The notes beneath the pieces are model-generated. The model saw only the letters and a program-made list of their open reading frames with translations, ran no database searches and was not told where the DNA came from. From Jaltomata sinuosa (Eukaryota > Streptophyta > Magnoliopsida > Solanales > Solanaceae), in assembly GCA_003996215.1 (NCBI GenBank), contig QJPP01004105.1, positions 1-64,000 of the forward strand: 64,000 nt of DNA. Direction: 5' to 3'. Numbering within the stretch: position 1 is the stretch's first letter; the number at the start of each line of letters is the position of its first letter. The position numbers were made by a program, and so were the translations under genes. Shown here piece after piece: positions 54,601 through 64,000 of this stretch.

Positions 54601-57600
54601 TTCACTAATATGTACGATACAAAGGTCTTATATTACACTTTAGTGGCTATAGGCCAAAAGAGCCCTATTGCAAGTGAAAATCTCAGTGTGAGATTGCCCA
54701 TGAAATTGGGAAAATTGAGTGTAAAGGGTGCGAGAAAGGGGGCAGGTGGGAGAAGACGAGAAATAAATGGACTCTCATCTCTTCCTTTCTGTTATTTTCT
54801 AATTACTGAAGTAAGGGTGCCATTTGTCATCATTTTTGTTGCAGACTTCTTTGGAGGACCTTGTGAAAGATTTGGTTGGTCAGACATCAGGGTTCATGCC
54901 AAGGGATCTGCGAGCTTTAGTTGCCGATGTTGGTGCAAATCTAGTCCATAGTCACGGTAGTAAGGATGTGGAGGTTGTGGATGGAGATCTGAAAGAGGGT
55001 TCTCATGAAAGCAAGCCGATCGAGAATAATGGCTCACATGACTCGGCAAAGTCACTAAGCAAAGAAGATGTAATGAAATCACTTGAACGATCAAAGAAAA
55101 GAAATGCAACAGCATTGGGTACTCCGAAGGTAACATCAGAAAATGATTAGACAAACACAACTGATCTTATTGTGCTTCTTTTGAGTTTTGGGTTGGTTGG
55201 ACTCGCTCAGCATGTTAATGTTTTCTGCAAGAAAGCGAAACATCAAACTTTCCTTCTTTTTTTTTTTTGTGTGTGTGTTGGGGGGTTGTTGCAACAAAAT
55301 TTGGTGGAAGTTCACGTATTCACAATTGGATTCTAATGTGATGACTGCTTATATTGGTTTGGTACATCTTTTTTAGTGTAGTTTTGGATTGAAATTCAGG
55401 CAGTCAAATATTGTCTTGAAAGTCTAATGCTGCTTGAGAAAATGCTTATATATATATGGTTTACACTAGTTTAGGTTCCAAATGTCAAATGGGAAGATGT
55501 TGGTGGGCTTGAGGACGTGAAGAAATCAATTTTGGACACTGTACAGGTATTGCTTTATCTTACTCCAACCATAACAGTTGTAAAAACTAAAGTGAATAAG
55601 CCTTCTTTTAAAGTTGACACTTGGTTATGCTGACGTGTGTCGAATTAAAAGTTGTATTTCACTGGAGTTACGCCTTTCTGTTATCTTTCGGATGATGTGA
55701 CTTCCATTGTCTTCTTCACTTGTAATGCAGCTGCCTCTTTTACATAAGGACTTGTTTTCGTCTGGATTGCGCAAGCGATCTGGGGTTCTTTTCTATGGCC
55801 CTCCTGGTACCGGAAAAGTGAGTTTATGAGTTGCTTTATGGTGTTATATCATCCGTATTGTCTGTCCCTGTTTCCTGTTGTCTACAATTCACTATTCATT
55901 ATTAACATTTTGTTGAAATGTTCAGACTCTACTAGCGAAAGCTGTTGCTACTGAATGCTCCCTGAATTTTCTCAGTGTGAAAGGGCCCGAGTTGATTAAT
56001 ATGTACATAGGAGAGTCGGAGAAAAATGTTCGGGACATTTTTCAGAAGGTAATCTATTTTTTACTTTTGCTAGGATGTTTTCAGAAAAGATGCTTGCTTA
56101 TTTGCAATTCTTCTGCAACATTGCAGGCCAGATCAGCTCGACCATGTGTCATATTCTTCGATGAACTTGATTCTCTTGCTCCTGCCAGGGGTGCTTCTGG
56201 AGACTCTGGGGGCGTAATGGATCGAGTGGTTTCTCAGGTACCGAATACATTAGTTTATTTGCCATATGTTCTTCTTTTCCCCACTAACATACCGCTTGTT
56301 ATACTAAACGTCTGTTGTTTATAGATGCTTGCTGAGATTGATGGCTTGAACGACTCTACCCAGGTTAGCTACTATACTCTATCACAAAATAGCTCTTTTT
56401 TAAATATGAAATAAGTAGAATCACAAAATAGCTCTTTGTTCTCTGTCTGATAACTAAGAAATACCCAAGGGCTAGCTGGGGCACGGTTCAAAATTTGGTG
56501 GAGAATGGGCCCGCCCCTCTACCCTTCTCCACTTAAATAACCTACTTATTGTCTGCAGCAGGATTTGAAATCGTGACTTGCGCCTAACTTACGATTCACG
56601 GGTTGAGCTCTTAGTGCCTCTTACCACTAGACCAAATCCTTGGGGCTAGCGTTTTGTTTTCTTTGGTACTTTATCTTATTTGTGGATCTAATTCTTGGAG
56701 CCTCTCCTATACAGGACTTGTTTATTATTGGAGCTAGCAACAGGCCAGATCTTATTGATCCTGCCCTTTTGAGGCCAGGGCGATTTGATAAGCTCCTTTA
56801 TGTTGGTGTTAATTCGGAAGCCTCGTACAGGGAGAGGTACTCTTGTATTCTGACCCTCTTCTGTACTTATCTTCGTATTCTCCATTTTATGTCTTGAATA
56901 TTCTATAAATTTTAGGGTCCTTAAAGCACTTACACGGAAGTTTAAATTGAAAGAAGATATATCTCTACTCTCAATAGCAAAAAGGTGTCTGCCAAACTTC
57001 ACGGGGGCTGACATGTATGCACTGTGCGCTGATGCTTGGTTTCATGCTGCAAAGCGCAAGGTGTGTGTTTGCATTCCATCTAATTTTCAATTACTCGTAG
57101 TGTCAGTGCAACAGGATGGTATCTCAATTTTATTTAACATATGTAAAGTCTTTTGTGCATTATCGTCATATCTGTTTCCTGAAATATATTGAGCAATTTA
57201 ATGTTTTTGTTGTAGGCATTAGCTTCAGATTCGGATTCAACTAGCTCAGATGATCTGGATGACTCAATTATCGTGGAATACGAGGATTTCTTAAAGGTAA
57301 GTAAGACAGCCACTAATGGAATGTTTTGAGGTTTCTCTCTATGGGTGGACAGAGGTGGATCCAGAATTAACGCATGAGTTCAACGTTTAAATTAGTACCA
57401 TTTAGTCCGTTGCATTTGTTATTATGGGTTCATAATTTACTATTCGTCAAAATTTTAGTATTTTTTTACATATATATTACACTCCATGCCGATTTAAGTT
57501 GAACCAGGCTACATCTGCTTCTGTGGGTGGATATATCCTATGCTACTATCAAAATGATCATCTTTCTCCATTTTGAAGGTCTTGGGAGAGATCTCTCCCT

Positions 57601-57668
57601 CGTTGTCTATGGCCGAGCTTAAAAAGTACGAGTTGCTCCGGGAACAGTTTGAAGGATCATCAAGATGA
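48698..57668 (+). CDS. PEX6: Peroxisome biogenesis protein 6 (AAA ATPase), 929 aa, 16 exons
   Basis: Exons: 48698-48943, 50839-51465, 51548-51791, 52193-52334, 53347-53530, 54361-54552, 54845-55129, 55475-55546, 55731-55817, 55926-56048, 56127-56237, 56325-56363, 56715-56836, 56916-57060, 57216-57296, 57579-57668 (TGA). All junctions are GT-AG and keep frame. The total of 2790 nt is close to Arabidopsis PEX6. PEX6 forms a heterohexamer with PEX1, tethered to the peroxisome, that extracts the import receptor PEX5 from the membrane. The D1 ATPase has a degenerate Walker A (TGCGKRT, about residue 371) and no proper Walker B. D2 is canonical, with GPPGTGKT at about 687-694, FFDELDS at about 745-751 and a second region of homology SNRPDLIDPALLRPGRFD-like near 793-810. 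The start ATG is the first in the transcript-like region and gives the family N-terminus. Confidence 0.96.
49005..50110. repeat. Repeated segments in PEX6 intron 1
   Basis: The phrase GA(G)CC(A)GAATTTGAAGCTTATGGGGTTGGGATTCTAGTCATTTTAAGTTACTGGGTTCT, in variants, occurs around 49025, 49195, 49325, 49775 and 49990, several times followed by GAGGAGACTCGAA(A/G)AATATGTT. These are tandem duplications of a dispersed Solanaceae repeat. An inverted piece of the same family lies at 62016-62160. Confidence 0.8.
49403..49640. mobile_element. Stowaway-like MITE in PEX6 intron 1
   Basis: 238 bp. Inverted ends are CTCCTTCAGTTCACTTTTAC and its near-complement GTAAAAGTGAACTGAGGGAG, with TA on both sides (49401-49402, 49641-49642). 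It also carries the inner pair TGTCACGTTT / AAACGTGACA. It is inserted into the dispersed intron repeat. Confidence 0.88.
53127..53206 (+). mobile_element. 5'-truncated SINE with perfect 14-bp target duplication, PEX6 intron 4
   Basis: TTAAACTAACCTCA occurs at 53113-53126 and exactly again at 53207-53220. Between them lie 80 bp of GC-richer sequence with GAGCCTGCATAGGCGGGAGCC, similar to the SINE piece at 36449-36528. The perfect duplication indicates a fairly recent insertion. Confidence 0.85.
56477..56642 (-). mobile_element. tRNA-derived SINE, antisense in PEX6 intron 12
   Basis: Read on minus, a near 5' A box TGGTCTAGTGGTAAGAGGC is followed by a B box GATTTCAAATCC about 45 nt later, the internal Pol III promoter of tRNA-derived SINEs. 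The body continues for about 90 bp. GGGCTAGC is present on both sides (56469-56476, 56643-56650). It looks nearly full-length. Confidence 0.82.
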
Positions 57669-58103
57669 CAGAAGAGGGTTGCTCGACGAGCTGTCTCCTA
57701 CAGGTCGAAAACCTTCTGCCGTTCTTTCTAAATGGGGCTGCCCGAGGCGTCCTCCTCTACTCATTTTTTTGTTGCTTGTTCCCGTTTGGCTGAAGTGTTT
57801 GGCCTTTCCTCGCTGCGCACGATTAGGTTTCCTCCTACCGATGGGTCAAGAATTCAAGTCGCGACTTCCCCAAATGCCCCTCACCGGCCCTTCTCCTTTA
57901 CGGGTCTGGATTTTTCGCGTCAGTTCAGTCGTTGATAACGGGAAGATGGAAAGATAAAAAGGGAAGAGAAAAGGATACTCAAGATAGAGTAGTCTTGGTA
58001 GTGGCATTTATCATGTTGGATAGATGAGGGTGCTTTCCACTTTCCATTTTTTTTGAGTTATAGTTGACAATAATTGTCATTGTGCATTTGTTTTTGGTGT
58101 ATA

Positions 58104-58109
58104 AATAAA
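58104..58109 (+). terminator. Candidate PEX6 polyadenylation signal
   Basis: AATAAA about 435 nt past the PEX6 stop, with a second one at 58154-58159. In AT-rich DNA this is weak evidence, but no other gene ends here. Confidence 0.35.
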
Positions 58110-58304
58110 ATCCATCCACTTTCATTTCAAAATCATGTACTAGTTGATTTAGCAATAAAGGACTATATATTTCTATATGGTTATTCACTACAATTCTATA
58201 TATGTTGATGAAAACTTACTTTCAAAAATAGAATAGAATAAAGAATGAGATAGTCTCTATCCTGTATCGATTCTAGAATCACTCTATAAATATATTAATT
58301 CTCT

Positions 58305-58590
58305 GTGACTTGCCATCGTTCACAACATTCCTTACTTCTTGCAAGAACAACTTCTCGGTGGAGTAGAAACATTAGTCTCCTTTGATCAACTTGCTTGTGC
58401 CACTGTTATCTATCGTAGGACCTCTGTCCCCAAAGCGATAGATCAATTTCATGTGACTTTCCACCATTCACGACATCCCTTGCTTCTCGCTAGAACAACT
58501 CTTTGATGGAGGAGTAGAGGCGTTGGACTCCTTCGATCAACTTGCTTGTGCCTGTCATAGGAGCCCTGTCCCCAAAACGAAGAAATAGGA
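58305..58590. repeat. Tandem duplication, about 145-bp units, downstream of PEX6
   Basis: TGTGACTT(G/T)CCA(T/C)C(G/A)TTCAC followed by GATCAACTTGCTTGTGCC and CTGTCCCCAAA(G/A)CGA occurs at about 58307 and 58450. Both units are of normal GC content and lack an open frame. Confidence 0.75.
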
Positions 58591-59090
58591 GCAAGAACAA
58601 GAGGTTGTCCTCTTAATATGCATGAATATATATTTTATTCGATCTTTTATTTACTTAAACATGATTGATTAATATGTATTTTTATTTTTATTTGTGATTT
58701 CTTAGGTCAAATTATTTCATTTGATGTGAGGAAATATTTTTATTTAAATTCCTATTCAAGCAATTACTATTTTTAATTTATTATTAGTAGAATTTTAAAT
58801 AAAATAAACTCCCTTGGTTAAATTAAAGGATTGCTGGCCTTCAGGAACATAAGGTATCACCAGAAGAATATTCAGTGTCATCATCTCTTTTGGAATTTAT
58901 AATATTGATGATATAACAACAAATATCTATGGACAAAATTAATTTCTAAAGAGACATTTTTTTTTATGATTATGAAATCGCTTTAAAAGAATCGATTGAT
59001 GGGGGCGGAGCGGGTCATGACAGGTAAAAAATGAAGAAAAATGCTAAGCCGAACAAGACAAATGAATTAAAATATTTGCGGGGAAATTAG
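58591..59090. other. Intergenic DNA
   Basis: No gene, and no repeat that I recognise. Confidence 0.4.
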
Positions 59091-59665
59091 GTTATGCCAC
59101 ACTACCACTCTGTTCATAACCATCAACCACTATCACTGAACATCTCTGCCATCACAATCACCACTATTACCGTCAACCACTACCATCGTTACCAACCATC
59201 GACCCTACCACCAGCCACATCTGGCATCACAATCATCACGCAACGACTATTGTTGTCAACCATTACTATCAGTCACTACCACACCTATTACCCACATCGT
59301 TATAATTATATACCACCGCTCTCACAATCTTCGCCACCTTGGCCATCACCACCACCCACTACCATCACTATAGCCAATTTTTACTATCAATTACCAATCA
59401 TCTCCACCATTACAACAAGCACCACCACCGTCTACCAAGAACAACATCATCAACCTCCACACATTCTTCAATCATCACCATCACACCATCAACTGCTAAC
59501 GTCAATCAACTCCACCATTACAATCGCTACCACCATCATAATTATTAACTGTCACCATCACGTCAGTTACTATAACACCAATACACTTCTATCATCACAA
59601 CTATCATCAATCACTAACACAAATTATCACTACCATAAATCATCTTTATCATCACTAACAAACAT
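59091..59665. repeat. Low-complexity CAC/CAT/ATC trinucleotide-like tract
   Basis: A degenerate triplet-rich stretch (ACCATCACC, ACCACTACC, CATCACAAT and variants). It reads as a 200-codon His/Ser/Thr-rich open frame at 59094-59696 because the triplets avoid stops, but other frames are also long. There is no ATG context, intron or domain to support a protein. Confidence 0.75.
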
Positions 59666-59828
59666 AATTGTGTCATTTTTTTTAAAATCAAATTAAATTT
59701 ATATATAAGGGGTGTACCTGATGGTGTAACTAATGAAGAAAGTGACAGGAAAATGAAAAGAATTCTACACATACCAAAGGTGAAAGAAACTGTTCAACAG
59801 TTGAGAGGTAGTTAATGACAACTTTTTA

Positions 59829-60107
59829 CTATTTTCGAACCACTTTATTTGTCATAGTAGTATTTTTTACTTTACACGTTCTTTAAAAAAATATTAACTA
59901 AAGTATAATTTGATTAAACTATCTTTATTTATCACTTTTTAATATTTAATACTTCTCTCGTTTGCGCTATATCAATATTTCTCCATATTATGACTAAAAA
60001 TAAAAATGAAAATAAACAACTAAATTATACTTTAATTTTTTAAAATAACAATTATTTTAGACTAATTATTTTTAATAAGGACGATAGGTAACGTGATTCG
60101 GAGGGAG
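59829..60107. mobile_element. Stowaway-like MITE upstream of the CW-zinc-finger gene
   Basis: The right end GTGATTCGGAGGGAG is followed by TA. The left end, after TA at 59827-59828, is degenerate (CTATTTTCGAACCACTTTATTTGTCAT) but complementary. The body resembles the element at 16996-17271 (AAAAATATTAACTA, TAATTTGA, ATAACAATTATTTTAGACTA). Confidence 0.72.
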
Positions 60108-60229
60108 TACAATTTAGGTAAAAAAAAGGAAAAAAATCTTATAGTACACAAAAACACATTTTACAGTTTAAGAAAAAAATAACTGTTTTTTTTTCTCTCT
60201 CTTTTTAGGGAAAAAAACAGTTAACCAAC

Positions 60230-61444
60230 AAAATGAAAATAAAAATAAAAATAAAATAAAAATAAAAGCAGGCTGTTTCTTTCTATTTCTTCTTTTGTCT
60301 TCTTTCTCTCTCATCATTTTCTTGAGCTAAACTGAGATCGGACTAATTCGATCCAAAACTTCACAATATATATTAGAAATTGAAAAACTCTGAGCTTTTT
60401 CAAATATACAGTTTTTCTTTTTTGTTTTTTTATTTATTGTTTAAAAAGGTCAGTTTTTTTTTCTTTTTGGTATAAAGAATTGTTTTTTTTCTACTGTTTT
60501 GATTTGTTGAGCAGAAAATATTGGTGGGTTTTTCTGGGTTTTTGCCATGTTGTAATTGGGTGAAGGAATTTTTGTTTTTAATTTTGTTTTTGGAGCTGAA
60601 TTCAGGTGCTTTGGGGGGTTTGAGGATATTCTTGAAATTCCATATTTTATTCGATTTTGATTTGGTTCTTAAGCAAGTTTTTGTTTTTGTTTTGTGGGGT
60701 TTTGTTATTTCATGTTGTAATTTGGTGACTTTTTTTTTTTTGTTTGTAGTTGAAGTAAGTAAGGGGCTTTGAGAGTTTGAAAGTGTTCTTGAAATTCCAT
60801 CTTTTCTATGATTTTGATTTGGTTCTGAAGCAAGTTTTTGTTTTAGCTTTTGTGGGGTTTTGTTGTTTCATGTTGTAATTTGGTGAATATATTTTGTTGT
60901 AGTTGAAGTAAGGGGCTTTTAAAGTTTGAAAGAGTTCTTGATATTCCATCTTTTCAAGAATTTTGATTTGGCTCTGAAGCAAGTTTTTGTTTTTATTTTT
61001 TGTGGGGTTTTGTGTTTCATGTTGTAATTTGGTGAATATATTTTATTTTTAGTTTTTTGTAGTTGAAGTAAGGGGATTGAGAGATTGAAATTCCATCTTT
61101 TCTATGATTTTGATTTGGTCCTGAAGCAAGTTTTCTTTTATTTTTTCTGGGGTTTTGGTTGTTCCATGTTGTAATTTGGTGAATATTTTAGTTTTTTGTA
61201 GTTGAAATAAGGGGCTTGAGGGTTTGAAAATTCTTGAAATTCCAGTTTTTCTAGAATTTCAGTTTGGCTCTGAAGCAAGTTTTTGTTGTTCCATGTTGTA
61301 ATTTGGTGAAAATTTTAGTTTTTTTTTTAGTTGAGGGTTTGAGGGTTTGAAAATTCTTGAAATTCCAGTTTTTGTTGAATGATTTCTGGAGGGAGTGGGG
61401 ATGGAAGAAAGGGGTTAGTTTAAGAATTTGGTGTTAAAACAGAA
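60230..61444 (+). promoter_or_regulatory. 5' UTR / promoter region of the CW-type zinc-finger gene, with tandem repeats
   Basis: Contains CT-rich runs (60180-60320) of the kind seen at plant promoters and leaders. From 60530 there is a tandem array (separate entry) that ends about 55 bp before the ATG. The 5' UTR could contain an intron, but I cannot place it. Confidence 0.4.
60530..61390 (+). repeat. Tandem array of about 145-bp units in the CW gene leader
   Basis: Six units carry GTAGTTGAAGTAAGGGGCTT, GAAATTCCATCTTTTCTA, TTTTGATTTGG(T/C)TCTGAAGCAAG, GTGGGGTTTTGTTGTT and TCATGTTGTAATTTGGTGAA. Unit boundaries fall near 60602, 60736, 60891, 61036, 61183 and 61311. The last two are shortened. 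T-rich on the plus strand. Confidence 0.9.
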
Positions 61445-64000
61445 ATGAAGGAGACTAAGCTTGAAGAAGGAGAGGCTTGTGATGATTCAACCGTTGACCC
61501 TGATCTTGCACTCTCCTATATTGTATGTTTTCTTTTCTTCCTTTTTCTTGTTTACTTTCCAAGATTGCATTTTTATTAATCAATGTTACATAGGAATACA
61601 TGACGGTAGAAAATGTGGAGAACTTCTAATACTTGTGTAATAGTTGTCCGAGATGAGCTTAAATGGAGCGACATGGTCAATGAGGATTCATTAAGGCATA
61701 GTTGTTGCAGTAGTAGTAGTAGTAGTAGATTACATAGGGTGCGGCGGAGCTAGAGTATAGCTTGCGGGTAAGGAGACTAAGTTTGAAGAGGAGAGGCTTG
61801 TAATGATTCAACTGTTGACCCTGATATTGCACTCTCTTATATTGTATGTTTTTGTCCTTTATTTTCCTTATTTACTTTCTGAGATTACAATTTTATCAAT
61901 CAATGTTACACAGGGATATATGTCGGTACAAAATGTAGAGAACTTCTAATACTTGTGTAATAGTGGTCTGAGATGAGCTTAAATGGAGCGACATGGCCAG
62001 GCTGGGGCAGAGCTAGAGTATAGCCTGCGGTTTCAGCCGAATCCAGTAGCTTTGGTCCAAACCCTGTATTTGTCTTAAAAAATCCATTGAACATGTGGAA
62101 ATTATTAATTTACGACCCAGTAACGTAAGAGATTTGGAAACCCGAACCCATAATCTTCGAATCCTGGCTTCGCCTAACAAAGGGAACCAGGCAAGGGTGA
62201 AAGTGGGAATTGAACCCATATGAATTGTGTGATTGATTCCCAGCAGTAACACTAGACTATCACCGTTACTTAAGATTACATTTTCCAACTTTAAACCAAG
62301 ATTCAAACTTCAGCTTCTCACTTATAGTCACTTTGCTTCAATCCCAGACTAGACGAGTCAGCCACATGATACTTTTCAGGAATCCTTTGCTCATTTGACA
62401 GTAGATTCGGGTGCCTGTGTTGCTTCTTGCTTGTACCATAATAAATCGTAATTTGTTTAGTTTGTATTGTTATTTGCTTCGTCTTGATTTTTCTGCTTTG
62501 CTAATATTTTACTCAAGTCTCGCTCAAGCTAACTTTGTCATGGCCAAGTTTATGCATTTAATATAAAATTTGTGGTTTAACTTACCAGAAGTATCATTTT
62601 GCATCTTAATTCTCGACCCATCTTGGCTTTCTCATTTTGAATTCTCTACTGGCTGTCATGTTGAAACTGATAAAAAAACTAGCTGTTGCGACAGCCAGTT
62701 TCATACAACTATATTATGCACTTTCCAGCTTCTGACACAGCTGTTCTCTTATTCTTTCAAGGATGAGAAACTCCAAGATGTTTTGGGGCATTTTCAAAAG
62801 GATTTTGAGGATGGAGTTTCATCTGAGAACTTGGGTATTACAATGGAATATTCTTCGAATCAGAAGCATGCAGTGATGTGTTTGTGCGTTGCATGATGAC
62901 TATCGATTTGCATGTGTTGCAGGGTCAAAATTTGGCGGATATGGTTCATTTTTACCTACCTATCAGCGTTCACCTTCTTGGACTTGTGCAAGGACTCCAC
63001 CAGAGGCCTACAGCAATAACAAATCAATATCACCAAGCAATTTGCGCCCAGAGGTAGCTACCTTCTAATGAAGCTGTGTTTAATTGCTTTCCTCACATTG
63101 TTTTCTACTTTGACTAAGCAATATGCATCATCATGTTATGCAGGATGGTCGTCAACCCTCATTAGCCTCCTCATCCGCTTCTCTATCAGGAAGGCCCCTA
63201 GCATCTTCTGCCTATTCGTCGACAATAGTACCTTTACTGAAGGCTCCAGCAGCTAATGGGAAAACAAATTCAGCTCTGCAACCTGCGCAGGATGAAGACT
63301 CCACTTCAAAAAGTGAACTAGTCAAGAAGCCTACAAATCTTTCAGACAAGAAAGCTCCCAAGTTGCATACCAGAGTTGGTACTGAAAATTTGTCAACCCA
63401 AAAGAAAGCTGAAATCTACACCGGGCTTGGCCTTGATGTCTCTCCATCATCATCGCTGGATGATAGCCCAATGAACAGTGAGGGGTTATCTCAGGACCTT
63501 AAGGATTCCCGATATGAATCTCCGACAAGTATACTTCAGGTGAATTCTCTCACCCCTCTCTTAAAGGCATCAAATTTGCTTTTTATCTCTTTTCTTTTTT
63601 TGGTCAACTTGACCTTGGTTTCTCTGTTTTTTTCGTCCATGTGTTGAGGCAGATTATGACCTCATATCCGATGCATGATGGCCTACTGTTATCCCCGCTT
63701 TCGGATGATTTGATTCACTTGACTGAAAAAGGAAATCTTTGGGGGAAATCTGGATCTGAGTGTATGATCCAGGAAAACCTTGGAACTTCTGTTGCATTAG
63801 TAAATGGAACTCATTTTGCAAATAGGAAAGCTTCAGAAGCTAGGAAATGGAAATCTTATGATAAAGATGTTTTAGGAACTGGCTATGGCAATGACAATCA
63901 TAATGGTAGCACAGTGCCTTTAAAGAAGGAGGCTGATGTAAACATTATCACCTCTGAAGAACTTGTTTCTGAGGCATTGAAACTCCCTCTTAGTGATCCT
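61445..64000 (+). CDS. Plant CW-type zinc-finger protein, N-terminal part (gene continues past the window)
   Basis: Exons 61445-61522, 62762-62834, 62923-63053, 63144-63539 and 63653 onward, all GT-AG and in frame, give 342 residues so far. The N-terminus (acidic start, then Asp-Pro-Asp-Leu-Ala-Leu-Ser-Tyr-Ile and Lys-Phe-Gly-Gly-Tyr-Gly-Ser-Phe-Leu-Pro-Thr-Tyr-Gln-Arg-Ser-Pro) is the conserved head of the large plant CW-domain zinc-finger proteins. The CW domain itself, which reads histone H3K4 methylation in this family, would be further downstream and is not seen. The region after exon 3 is Ser/Pro-rich and probably disordered. It is likely nuclear. A decayed duplicate of exon 1 lies in intron 1. 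Confidence 0.85.
61709..61729 (+). repeat. (AGT)n microsatellite
   Basis: About seven AGT triplets in CW intron 1, between the two exon 1 copies. Confidence 0.85.
61768..62000 (+). pseudogene. Decayed duplicate of CW-gene exon 1 and flanking intron
   Basis: About 235 bp match 61446-61680: GGAGACTAAG(C/T)TTGAAGA, GTTGACCCTGAT(C/A)TTGCACTCTC, then the donor region TATTGTATGTTTT and the intron start up to GCTTAAATGGAGCGACATGG. Relative to the real exon there is a 1-nt loss in the GAAGAAGGAG run and G to A changes, so the frame is broken and no ATG remains. The splice donor is intact. The distance between copies is about 322 bp. Confidence 0.88.
62016..62292 (-). mobile_element. Antisense dispersed repeat and tRNA-like SINE in CW intron 1
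   Basis: 62016-62165 is the reverse complement of the dispersed repeat seen in PEX6 intron 1 (AAATTATTAATTTACGACCCAGTAACG). 62170-62292, read on minus, has an A-box-like GATAGTCTAGTGTTA and a B-box GGGTTCAATTCCC, consistent with a SINE or tRNA-derived fragment. There is no intact tRNA cloverleaf. Confidence 0.6.

Noticed and set aside
59094..59696. 200-aa His/Ser/Thr-rich protein
   Set aside because: Low-complexity triplet tract; long frames arise by composition, and no domain, splice or promoter evidence supports it.
62170..62292. Nuclear tRNA gene on the minus strand
   Set aside because: A-box and B-box-like strings are present but no cloverleaf can be formed; better explained as a SINE or tRNA-derived fragment.
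1..64000. CRISPR array, bacterial operon signals or riboswitch
   Set aside because: The sequence is plant nuclear DNA; the short repeats seen lack regular spacers and the genes have introns.

Overview
The window is plant nuclear DNA, almost certainly from a Solanum-type nightshade (tomato or potato group). The evidence is an R1-type NB-LRR gene with the long Solanaceae-specific N-terminal domain, an endogenous pararetrovirus with a solendovirus-like layout, AT-rich intergenic DNA, GT-AG introns in every gene, and SINEs, RTE tails, Stowaway and CACTA miniature elements of kinds common in Solanaceae. Family assignments rest on motifs read by eye and general family knowledge; no database search was possible.

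Bases 1-11371 are an endogenous pararetrovirus (EPRV) cluster, all genes on the minus strand. One full-length genome unit (about 7.7 kb, from the tRNA-Met primer site at 10974 leftward to about 3300) carries two small coiled-coil ORFs, coat protein, movement protein, protease, RT/RNase H, a transactivator-position ORF, a promoter and a leader. A second copy starts at 3300 and runs off the left edge. A third, short coat-protein fragment at the right end is joined directly to an R1-like NLR gene (11334-14838), whose LRR end it replaces. The pol gene carries two nonsense codons.

Bases 14.8-36.5 kb are gene-poor. They hold two intronless plant-specific glutaredoxin genes (19893-20195 and 32845-33153, both minus). 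Next to the first is a 345-bp tandem array whose units contain a decayed copy of that gene's own 3' end. The rest includes an RT-deleted copia element with both LTRs, a long AT microsatellite, a triplicated about 330-bp repeat, a nuclear fragment of mitochondrial small-subunit rRNA, a CACTA miniature element 12 bp past the second glutaredoxin stop, an RTE LINE tail and several SINEs.

Bases 36.6-64 kb contain three conserved housekeeping or regulatory genes: a five-finger CCCH zinc-finger protein (minus, 7 coding exons, 397 aa), the peroxisome-biogenesis AAA ATPase PEX6 (plus, 16 exons, 929 aa, complete), and the 5' part of a plant CW-type zinc-finger protein (plus, runs off the right edge). 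The genes are not functionally linked. What stands out is local tandem duplication: a repeat block upstream of PEX6, repeats in PEX6 intron 1, a roughly 145-bp-unit array in the CW leader and a duplicated CW exon 1.
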